Shown: one piece after another, positions 42,527 through 49,237 of the stretch
Numbering within the stretch: the first letter of the stretch is position 1
Layout of the letters: every line of letters begins with the position of its first letter
From: Pseudonocardia thermophila
GTDB taxonomy: Bacteria; Actinomycetota; Actinomycetes; Mycobacteriales; Pseudonocardiaceae
DNA: 64,000 nucleotides
Reading direction: 5' to 3'
Assembly (NCBI RefSeq): GCF_900142365.1
Contig: NZ_FRAP01000001.1
Coordinates: 310,001-374,000 of the forward strand
Notes under the pieces: generated by a model
Seen by the model: only the letters and a program-made list of their open reading frames with translations
Databases searched by the model: none
Told to the model about the DNA's origin: nothing
Program-made: the position numbers and the translations under genes

Positions 42527-43354
42527 GTGATCGCAGCGGCGCTGGACGGGCACGAGACGGCGGTCCGCACCTCGGCCGGGATCGATGGGCTGACCGTGCT
42601 CGCCGTCGACGACGAGCGGCCGGCGCTCGACGATCTCGTGCACCTGTTGTCCGCCGACCCGCACGTGGGCACCGTCCTGTCCGCGTCGAACGGGGCGGAT
42701 GCGCTGCGGATCCTCACCGCCGACCCGCGCCGGACCGGCTGCGCCGCGCGGGTGGTCGACGCGGTCTTCCTGGACATCCGGATGCCGGGCATCGACGGGC
42801 TGGAGCTGGCCCGGCTCTGCACGGCGCTGCCGTCGCCGCCGATGGTGGTGTTCGTGACCGCGCACGAGGACAAGGCGGTCGCCGCCTTCGAGGTGGGCGC
42901 GGTCGACTACCTGCTCAAGCCGTTGCACTCCGCCCGCCTCGCCACCACGCTCGACCGCATCGCCGCCGTGCGCGCCGCGAGCACCACCCCGCCCGCCGAG
43001 GAGGTGCTGCCCGTCGAGCTGGGCGGCACCACGCGACTGGTCCCGCGGTCGAAGGTGCGCTGGGTGGAGGCGCAGGGCGACTACGTGCGCCTGCACACCG
43101 ACGGTGAGAGCCACCTGGTGCGCATGCCGCTCGGCGAACTGGAGGAACGCTGGCGCGGGGCCGGGTTCCTGCGCGTCCACCGCTCGTTCCTGGTCGCCCG
43201 CAACCGCATCCGGGCGCTGCGCCGGAACAACCCGGGCCACGTCGTGCAGGTCGCCACCGGCGGGGAACCGCCCGAGGTGGAGCTGCCGGTGAGCCGCCGG
43301 CACCTGGCCGCGGTGCGGGCCGAGCTGCGGGGCGACTGGTCCGGCCTGACGTAG
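42527..43354 (+). CDS. LytTR-family response regulator
   Basis: A 275-residue response regulator. The receiver domain shows VLAVDDERPALDDLVHLLSA with the acidic pair, the phospho-acceptor aspartate in AVFLDIRMPGIDGLELARLC, VVFVTAHEDKAVAAFEVGAV and DYLLKPLHS. The C-terminal LytTR DNA-binding domain contains VRWVEAQGDYVRLHTDGESH, FLRVHRSFLVARNRIRAL and ELPVSRRHLAAVR. Such regulators pair with LytS-type kinases, yet no intact kinase gene is adjacent. The only LytS-like domain in the window is the degenerate one at 35864-37465. The GTG start at 42527 has a G-rich stretch in front. Confidence 0.92.
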   Translation: MIAAALDGHETAVRTSAGIDGLTVLAVDDERPALDDLVHLLSADPHVGTVLSASNGADALRILTADPRRTGCAARVVDAVFLDIRMPGIDGLELARLCTALPSPPMVVFVTAHEDKAVAAFEVGAVDYLLKPLHSARLATTLDRIAAVRAASTTPPAEEVLPVELGGTTRLVPRSKVRWVEAQGDYVRLHTDGESHLVRMPLGELEERWRGAGFLRVHRSFLVARNRIRALRRNNPGHVVQVATGGEPPEVELPVSRRHLAAVRAELRGDWSGLT

Positions 43355-43360
43355 GCCTGG

Positions 43361-44485
43361 CTAGTCCCCTGTCAGCCCGAGCACTGCGTCGTACGCGCTG
43401 CGCCGGCTCCACCCGGGGACCTGGGCGAGCGCGTGCGCGGCCGTGCGCGCCGAGACGCCGGCAGCGAGCAGCCCGCGCACGAACGCGGCCAGCTCCGGCC
43501 CGAGCACCGTGTCCGCGGCGCCGTCGAGCGCGCAGACCAGCTCGCCGCTGGTGCGGCCCGCGCGCAACCGGCCGACCGGCCCCCAGCGGACCACGCCCCC
43601 GGCAGCGGGGTCCACGACCGTCGCCGTGCGCGTGCCGCGCCGATCGGCGGCCCGCTCCAGCAGACGCGGTAGGTCCGCGGCCGCCACCGTGACCACGAGC
43701 GTCACCTCGGGCGGCGCGGACCGCAGCACGGCGTCGATCCGGGAACGCCCCTCCGCCAGCTGGACGGGCCCGCGCACCGGCGACCCGGCGGCGGCCACCA
43801 GCGCTGCGGGGAGCCCGGCCACCTCCACGGCCACCTTCTCCGGTGCCTCGAGCGCTGCCGTCACCGACGCCCCGGGCAGCCCGGCGGTGGCCACGACGAG
43901 CACCCGGCCGAGCTCGCCGTCCAGCAGGCCCGTGACGGCGTCGGCCGCGCGGATCGTGCGCTCTCCGGCCACCCGGGCCGCGTCGGCGTCCTCGGCGACC
44001 ACCGCGTCGGCGGCGACGAGCTCGGCGGCCAGCCGCGGCGCCGCGGGCGCACCGGGGGCGGTCCAGGCGAGCACCAGCCCGGCCCGCCCGTCGGGTCGGC
44101 GCGGCAGGCGGCTGCACCGCACGGTGATGGGCGTGTCCGGGTCGATGATGCGGGCGACGAGCTCGCGCGGCAGATCGGCGGCGGCCGCGGTGGCCTCGGT
44201 CGCGAACGTGTCCGGCCGCCGGTCGGTGCCGCGGCGCACGACCGCGGTGCCGCCTGCCCAGTCCGGGTTGGCGATCGCGTCCACGGTCGCGACGGCGCCG
44301 CCCGCGTCGATCGTGATGCGGACGGGACCCGCGACCGCGCCGCCGGTGACCCGCCCCGCCACCCCGAGTACGCAGGTCGCCCGCTCGGTGACGTCGGGAT
44401 CGACGGTGAACTCCAGGGTCTTGCCGTGGGTCGCGCGCAGTGCGGGATGCCCGACCAGATCAAGGCGCGGCAACCCGTCGTCCAC
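43361..44485 (-). CDS. DUF371-containing protein with uncharacterised C-terminal part
   Basis: A 374-residue soluble protein. The N-terminal about 140 residues match DUF371 (HPALRATHGKTLEFTVDPDV, TERATCVLGVAGRV, LPRELVARIIDPDTPITVRC). The remainder is alanine-rich with several beta-alpha-like units (ELGRVLVVATAGLPGASVTA, EVTLVVTVAAADLPRLLERA). It ends in a short helical piece, AAHALAQVPGWSRRSAYDAV, that recalls the tail of the RsmI methyltransferases. I could not identify an active site. It is divergent from the KamB-like gene with only 20 bp between the starts, so their promoters overlap. Confidence 0.7.
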   Translation of the reverse strand: MDDGLPRLDLVGHPALRATHGKTLEFTVDPDVTERATCVLGVAGRVTGGAVAGPVRITIDAGGAVATVDAIANPDWAGGTAVVRRGTDRRPDTFATEATAAAADLPRELVARIIDPDTPITVRCSRLPRRPDGRAGLVLAWTAPGAPAAPRLAAELVAADAVVAEDADAARVAGERTIRAADAVTGLLDGELGRVLVVATAGLPGASVTAALEAPEKVAVEVAGLPAALVAAAGSPVRGPVQLAEGRSRIDAVLRSAPPEVTLVVTVAAADLPRLLERAADRRGTRTATVVDPAAGGVVRWGPVGRLRAGRTSGELVCALDGAADTVLGPELAAFVRGLLAAGVSARTAAHALAQVPGWSRRSAYDAVLGLTGD

Positions 44486-44505
44486 GGGTCGGGAACACTA
44501 CCGGC

Positions 44506-45150
44506 GTGCACCGGGTGATCGGCAAACGCGTGGTGGAGCTGTCCGCCGCCGAGTTCGCGGCGCTGCGGGAGCGCCACACCGCCGTGCTGCTCGACGTCGG
44601 CACCGGGGACGGCAAGCACGTCCTGCACGTCGCCCGCGAGCGCCCGGACCTGCTCGTCGTCGGTCTCGACGCGAACGCGGACGCCCTGCGCAAGACGTCG
44701 GCGAAGGCGGCGGCCCGCGCCGATCGCGGCGGGTTGCCCAACGTCGTGTTCCTGCGCGCCGCGGCCGAACGGCTACCGGACGGGCTGTCCGACGTGGCCG
44801 AGGTGCACGTGCTGATGCCGTGGGGCAGCCTGCTGCGCGGCATGCTCGGCGAGGGTCCGGTGCTGGAGGCGATCTCGGCCGTGTGCCGACCGGGGGCGCC
44901 GTTCCTGGTGACGCTGAACCTGCACGCGTGGCGACCGCCCGTGCCCGAGGTCGGCGAGCTCCCCGAGCCGGACCCGGCGAGCGCCCGCACCGCGCTGGCC
45001 GAGCGCTACGCAGCTGCGGGCTGGCGGCTCACCGAGGCGGAGTACCTCGACGACGCCGGGATCGCCGCGCTCGCCACGTCGTGGACGAAGCGCCTCGGTT
45101 CCTCGCGCGCGCGGTTCGACGTGCTCGCGCTGCGCGGCACCGTCGGTTGA
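44506..45150 (+). CDS. kamB: KamB-family 16S rRNA (adenine1408-N1)-methyltransferase
   Basis: SAM-dependent methyltransferase expected to methylate A1408 in helix 44 of 16S rRNA, which blocks kanamycin- and apramycin-type aminoglycosides. The 214 residues follow KamB/NpmA closely: HRVIGKRVVELSAAEFAALR, the SAM motif VLLDVGTGDGKH (Asp30), VVGLDANADALR (Asp55), VHVLMPWGSLLRGML (Trp106), NLHAWRPPVPEVGELPEPDP, and SWTKRLGSSRARFD. Trp193, Arg196 and Arg201 have the numbers reported as essential in KamB and NpmA. The GTG start at 44506 gives the family length. No aminoglycoside biosynthesis gene is nearby, so it is either intrinsic resistance or an unlinked self-protection relic. Confidence 0.9.
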   Translation: MHRVIGKRVVELSAAEFAALRERHTAVLLDVGTGDGKHVLHVARERPDLLVVGLDANADALRKTSAKAAARADRGGLPNVVFLRAAAERLPDGLSDVAEVHVLMPWGSLLRGMLGEGPVLEAISAVCRPGAPFLVTLNLHAWRPPVPEVGELPEPDPASARTALAERYAAAGWRLTEAEYLDDAGIAALATSWTKRLGSSRARFDVLALRGTVG

Positions 45151-45358
45151 GTCGTTCGGCGCAACCGACGACAGGTCACCGTACGAGGGCTACCGTTCAC
45201 CGGCTGTTCGCGTGCCGTGACCTCTCGCGGGTGTGACGTGGCTAATCTTCGCCTCGAGCGGGGGCAGCGCGCGCGGCGGAGTTCCGCGCCAGTCGCACTC
45301 GATACGATCATTGCGACGCACGACGTGACGCCCGATCGGGCGATGGAGGAGGGGGCCA

Positions 45359-46192
45359 GTGAGCGAGGAGCAGCACTCACCGGTGGGCATCGACGGCCAG
45401 TTCGTGGCGCCGGAGATCGACCCGACCAAGCCCTCGATCGCCCGTGTGTACGACTACGTCATCGGCGGGAAGCAGCACTTCGCGATCGACCGTGAGGTGA
45501 GCAAGGCCCTCTACGCGGCGGTGCCGGAGATCGGCCAGCTGGGCCGCTGCGGCCGGATCACGCTGCTGCGCTCGGTCCGCTGGCTGGTGTCGGAGGCCGG
45601 TATCGACCAGATCGTCGACCTCGGCTCCGGCCTGCCGACCGAGGGTAACGTCCACGAGATCGCGCTGGAGCACAACCCGGACTGCCACGTGGTCTACGTC
45701 GACAACGACCCGATCGTCCTCGCGCACGCCCGCGCGCTGCTCGCTGAACACGAGAACGTCACCGTCATCCGGGCCGACATCCGCGACGTCGACGGTCTGT
45801 TCTCCGACCCGGAGCTGCTGCGGCTGATCGACCCCGACCGCCCGTTCGCGGTCATCGCGTCGAGCATCCTGCACCACCTGGACGACGACGAGGCCAACGC
45901 CACCGCTGCCGCGCTGCGCGAGAAGCTCTCCCCCGGATCCTACCTGATGAGCGCCAACTTCCTCGACGACGACGAGCCGCGGGCGAAGGAGCTCGAACGG
46001 GCCTTCCTCGAGGGCGGGCTCGGCACCGGCCGCTTCCGCACCTGGGACGAGCTCGCCGCGTTCCTCGACGGCCTCGAGCTCGTCGAACCCGGCCTCGTCT
46101 ACGCCAACGACTGGCGACCCGACGAGCACACCCCGCGCGACAGCCCGGTCCAGACCCTGTTCGCCACGGCGATCGGCCGTAAGCCGGCCTGA
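45359..46192 (+). CDS. SAM-dependent methyltransferase, DUF574 family
   Basis: A 277-residue protein of the actinobacteria-specific DUF574 ('S-adenosyl methyltransferase') family, often found in several copies per genome. Marks are PSIARVYDYVIGGKQHFAID near the N-terminus, the SAM-binding strand DQIVDLGSGLPTEGNVHEIA, VVYVDNDPIVLAHARALLAE, AVIASSILHHLDDDEANATA and GLVYANDWRPD. The substrate of the family is unknown. The GTG start has GGAGGAGG upstream. It stands alone between the KamB-like gene and a 520-bp non-coding stretch. Confidence 0.9.
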   Translation: MSEEQHSPVGIDGQFVAPEIDPTKPSIARVYDYVIGGKQHFAIDREVSKALYAAVPEIGQLGRCGRITLLRSVRWLVSEAGIDQIVDLGSGLPTEGNVHEIALEHNPDCHVVYVDNDPIVLAHARALLAEHENVTVIRADIRDVDGLFSDPELLRLIDPDRPFAVIASSILHHLDDDEANATAAALREKLSPGSYLMSANFLDDDEPRAKELERAFLEGGLGTGRFRTWDELAAFLDGLELVEPGLVYANDWRPDEHTPRDSPVQTLFATAIGRKPA

Positions 46193-46713
46193 TCCGCACG
46201 CGGCCGGGCGCTCACCTCCAGCGGGCACCCGCGGAGCCCCGGGCGGAGCGAGCACGGTGCTCGGGTTGCCCGCGACGGCAGGCAAGGAGCTCCTGCAGAC
46301 GCGACCCACCTCCACGGCGCCCGGGCCTCGCGCTACGGACTGCCCCGCACCGCGCCCGGCCGAGCACCACCGCACGGTGGCCACGGCGCCGCCCGACAGC
46401 TCGCGCGCGTCGACGTCGGCGGGGGAGGCGCGCAGCGCCCGAGGAACGAGGGCGTGAGCACCGCAGGAGCCGTCGTCGACTCGTGAGCGCGCGAGCCGCG
46501 CTCGGCGACGGAGGAGCAGAGCGCGATCAACGCTGCGGCTTCCCTGCCGAGATCTCCGCCGGCCCGGGTCGGGTACCGCAACTCAGCGTCGCGGAACCCG
46601 CGACTCGCCGGCGAGAATGCCGCAACTCGCGGGCCGGCAGGTGCACCGCACCGGAGGGATGGTCGGAGCCCAGGAACAGCGCCCCGGCGGGACTCCGGGG
46701 CGGCGCCCCGGGC
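46193..46713. other. 521-bp gene-free stretch with small palindromes
   Basis: No reading frame here has similarity or codon use that I trust. A 7-bp inverted repeat, CGAGCAC/GTGCTCG at 46249-46263, could end the methyltransferase transcript. The block at 46684-46713 resembles the GC-rich double hairpin at 18631-18673 and abuts the stop of the HTH gene. The stretch may be decayed coding sequence, but nothing recognisable remains. Confidence 0.5.
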
Positions 46714-47625
46714 TCACCTGGAGTACCCCTCCTTCAACAACCTCTCCACCAGCTTCCGGCTCTCCACCGGCGTCAGCGCCGCCACCCCCAGCCGCTCCAT
46801 CGCCCAGAGGTAGTCCTCCACGTCCGCCCGGCGGTCCAGGTACGTCGCGCTGTTGTACTGCTCCAGGTACACGATGTCCGGCAGCTCCGGCGGCGCGAAC
46901 CGCAGGATGGTGAACGGCCCGCCCATGGCCGCGTGCCCACCCGCCAGGAAGGGCAGCACCTGCATGGTGACGTTGGGCAGCGCGGTCAGCTCCAGCAGGT
47001 GCTCCAGCTGCGCCTTCATGATCGCTGTCGAGCCGACGGACCGGTTGAGCGCGTTCTCGTCCACGATGGCCCACAGCCGCGGCCCACCGGGCTGGGTGAG
47101 GATCTTCTGCCGATTTATCCGCAGCGTGGTGCGGCGGTCGATCTCGTGCGCCGGCGCGTTCGGGAAGAACAGCCGCAGCACGGCCCGGGCGTAGCCTTCG
47201 CTCTGCAGCAGGCCGGGGATGAGCTGGGCCTCGTAGGTGCGCACCGACTGCGCCTCCTGCTCGAGGCGCAGGTACATCTCGAACCAGCCCTGGATGAGGT
47301 CGCTGTCGCGGCTCCACCAGCCGCGCTCGTTGGCGCGCGCGGCCATCTGCAGGAACGCGTTGCGTTCGCGCTCGTCCTTCACGCCGTAGAGATCGAGCAG
47401 GTCCTCGATGTCACGGATCTTGAACCCGACCCGACCCAGCTCCAACCGGCTGATCTTGGCGTGTGACGCCCGGATGTGGGCACCCGCTTCCTGCGGTGAG
47501 ATCCCGGCTTCTTCCCGGAGGCGGCGCAGCTGGGTGCCGAGCAGGATGCGGTTGACGGTGGGGCCGCTGTCCAGGGGATCGGGTTCCTGACTACGAGGCA
47601 CGATCTGGCTGCTCCCGGCGGGCAC
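46714..47625 (-). CDS. XRE-type HTH regulator with DUF5753 domain
   Basis: A 303-residue regulator of the type found in many copies in Streptomyces and Pseudonocardiaceae and paired with small DUF397 proteins, as in the WhiJ system. The helix-turn-helix is GTQLRRLREEAGISPQEAGA followed by SHAKISRLELGRVGFKIRDI. The remaining about 200 residues form DUF5753 (QSVRTYEAQLIPGLLQSEGY, VDENALNRSVGSTAIMKAQL, VTMQVLPFLAGGHAAMGGPF, DIVYLEQ). The GTG at 47625 was kept; GTG at 47601 with GGGAG upstream is equally possible. It lies downstream of the DUF397 gene on the same strand. Confidence 0.93.
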   Translation of the reverse strand: MPAGSSQIVPRSQEPDPLDSGPTVNRILLGTQLRRLREEAGISPQEAGAHIRASHAKISRLELGRVGFKIRDIEDLLDLYGVKDERERNAFLQMAARANERGWWSRDSDLIQGWFEMYLRLEQEAQSVRTYEAQLIPGLLQSEGYARAVLRLFFPNAPAHEIDRRTTLRINRQKILTQPGGPRLWAIVDENALNRSVGSTAIMKAQLEHLLELTALPNVTMQVLPFLAGGHAAMGGPFTILRFAPPELPDIVYLEQYNSATYLDRRADVEDYLWAMERLGVAALTPVESRKLVERLLKEGYSR

Positions 47626-47726
47626 GGCGGAGGGGCTGGCAGAGCACTCTACCGTGCCGGCAGGCGGACAGCACTGGTTCGCACGGGGCAGCGTCGATCC
47701 CGCGGGCGGCGCGGATCGATCCCCGT

Positions 47727-48002
47727 TCAGGCCAGGAGATCGTCGAACTCGCCGTCCTTGGCGCCGGCGACGAACGCGGCGATCTCGGCGGCGGAGTAGA
47801 TCAGCGCCGGGCCGTGCGGGTCCTGCGAGTGCCGCACGGCCACGACTCCGTCGGCGACCGGGGCGAGCTCGACGCAGTTGCCGGCACCGCTGGCGCGGCT
47901 CTTGCGCCAGGGCAGCGGACCGAGCGAGTCGGCGGCGACGCTGCGGCCCGGGCGGACGTCAGGGCGGTCGGCAGAGCGGATGTCGGTGTCCACGACGTCC
48001 AC
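47727..48002 (-). CDS. DUF397 protein
   Basis: Small 91-residue DUF397 protein, the usual partner of XRE/DUF5753 regulators; the pairs are thought to work together in developmental control. The DUF397 core is LPWRKSRASGAGNCVELAPV, VVAVRHSQDPHGPALIYSAA and AFVAGAKDGEFDDLL. Three GTG codons at 48005, 48002 and 47993 could serve as start; 48002 was chosen for its distance from GGAAAG. The HTH gene follows 101 bp downstream. It is divergent from a small Cys-containing protein across an unusually AT-rich promoter region. Confidence 0.88.
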   Translation of the reverse strand: MDVVDTDIRSADRPDVRPGRSVAADSLGPLPWRKSRASGAGNCVELAPVADGVVAVRHSQDPHGPALIYSAAEIAAFVAGAKDGEFDDLLA

Positions 48003-48044
48003 CACCTTTCCGTGCGTGAGATGACGATCGAGATTACGATCGCC

Positions 48045-48095
48045 GTTGCAAACGTGCTTGCAGATGATGTTGCACGAGACGTTGCGGATGCAAGC
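48045..48095. promoter_or_regulatory. Phased TTGCA repeats in divergent promoter region
   Basis: Three copies of TTGCA start at 48046, 48059 and 48070, a variant TTGCG at 48082, and an inverted TGCAAG at 48090. Spacings of 13, 11 and 12 bases place them on nearly one face of the helix. The region is clearly richer in A and T than its surroundings. It sits between the DUF397 gene and the divergent small gene, where an HTH regulator operator would be expected. Binding by the neighbouring XRE protein is inference. Confidence 0.55.
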
Positions 48096-48147
48096 CCCAC
48101 GAGGCAGAATTCTCCGCGGTACGGATCGGGGAAGGGTGAGTCGTTTC

Positions 48148-48489
48148 ATGAGTGCGAGCGAGCCGGTCGGGGCATGGGCGCCGGGGGTTCGTGAGGCTCG
48201 GCCCCATCCCGGCGGCCCGGCTCCCGAGAGCGAGCCCGCGACCGGTCCGGTGATCACCGTCGCGGTCACCTGCGTCGAGGACGGCCAGTCGCACGCGGTG
48301 CCGGACACCGAGCTGACCGGACCGTCCGCCTGCTCCGGCTTCTACCGCGCCGTCTGCGGGCACGTCGTGTCCGCGGCACCGATGGTGGCGCCGGAGGGCG
48401 AGCCGTGCCGGCAGTGCCTGGAGGCCCGCCAGGCGGCGAACCGCTCGCGCCGCGGCCGCCGCCGCGGCCTGCGCCTGCTGCGCGGCTGA
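48148..48489 (+). CDS. Small hypothetical protein with C-terminal cysteine cluster
   Basis: A 113-residue protein of unknown function, divergent from the DUF397/HTH pair. The middle contains VITVAVTCVEDGQSH and ACSGFYRAVCGHVVSAAPMV. A CRQC pair follows, so four or five cysteines and a histidine could bind zinc or form disulfides. The C-terminus is very basic (RSRRGRRRGLRLLRG), which would suit contact with nucleic acid. ATG at 48148 was taken; GTG at 48136 in the same frame is possible. Position suggests it is controlled with, or is the target of, the HTH pair. Confidence 0.65.
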   Translation: MSASEPVGAWAPGVREARPHPGGPAPESEPATGPVITVAVTCVEDGQSHAVPDTELTGPSACSGFYRAVCGHVVSAAPMVAPEGEPCRQCLEARQAANRSRRGRRRGLRLLRG

Positions 48490-48496
48490 CCAGCCC

Positions 48497-49150
48497 TCAC
48501 GGCCCGGCGATCGACCGGGCCAGCAGCGCCTGCGCTCCGGTGTAGGTGGCCATCACGGCGGCCTCGACCGCGGCCGCGCGCCACCGCGTGCGCGGGCGGG
48601 CGAACAGCGACAGCGCCACCAGTCCGTCGGAGACCACGAACAGTGCTCCCCCGACGGCCAGGTCCCGGCCGCGCACGTCCCTGCGCCGCAGCCCGGTGCG
48701 GACGCCGGCGTGCCCCATCGCGGTGACCAGTGCGGCGTACCCGGCCACCGGCAACCGCAGCGCCGGGCGGTCGGCGAGCCGCGGGGCCAGCACGGCGGTC
48801 GCGGCCACCGCCGTCGTCGCGAACGCCGCGGCCGAGATCCGCTCCCCCGGCGCGGCCGGCGCGTCCGGGCGCAGCTCCCGCACCTCGCGCAGATGAGCGA
48901 TGTGCGCGGCGGCGAATCCACCGATGCCGCCGGCCACCGCGGCGTCTCCGGAGCCGAGCAGCGCGACGTCGCCCGCCCACGCCGCGGCCAGCGCGGCCCG
49001 CGGCGCCCGCTCCCCCACGGCAGCGGCGAGCAGCGGCATCAGCGCGGGCTTGGTCACCCACCGGACCCGGCGCGCACCCGCCGCCGCGGCGATCGCGTCG
49101 GCCAGCGCCGCCGCCCAGTAGGCGGTCCACCGCGTCCGCGCGGAGATCAT
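48497..49150 (-). CDS. Lysoplasmalogenase (YhhN/TMEM86 family)
   Basis: Integral membrane protein of 217 residues with about seven to eight hydrophobic segments. The YhhN family is typified by enzymes that cleave the vinyl-ether bond of lysoplasmalogens. Family-like blocks are TKPALMPLLAAAVG, AWAGDVALLGSGDAAVAGGI with the conserved Gly-Asp, GGFAAAHIAHLREV, and FVVSDGLVALSLFARPRTRW with its Ser-Asp pair. Its natural substrate in this organism is uncertain. It ends 7 bp from the convergent small gene and is divergent from the DUF3516 helicase gene across 87 bp. Confidence 0.82.
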   Translation of the reverse strand: MISARTRWTAYWAAALADAIAAAAGARRVRWVTKPALMPLLAAAVGERAPRAALAAAWAGDVALLGSGDAAVAGGIGGFAAAHIAHLREVRELRPDAPAAPGERISAAAFATTAVAATAVLAPRLADRPALRLPVAGYAALVTAMGHAGVRTGLRRRDVRGRDLAVGGALFVVSDGLVALSLFARPRTRWRAAAVEAAVMATYTGAQALLARSIAGP

Positions 49151-49237
49151 CACCCGGGCAGTGTGGCGCACCCTCCGGACCGTCGCCACTGGCCCCGTTG
49201 CACGTCGACCCGCCCGACGCGGCACGATCGAGGCATC

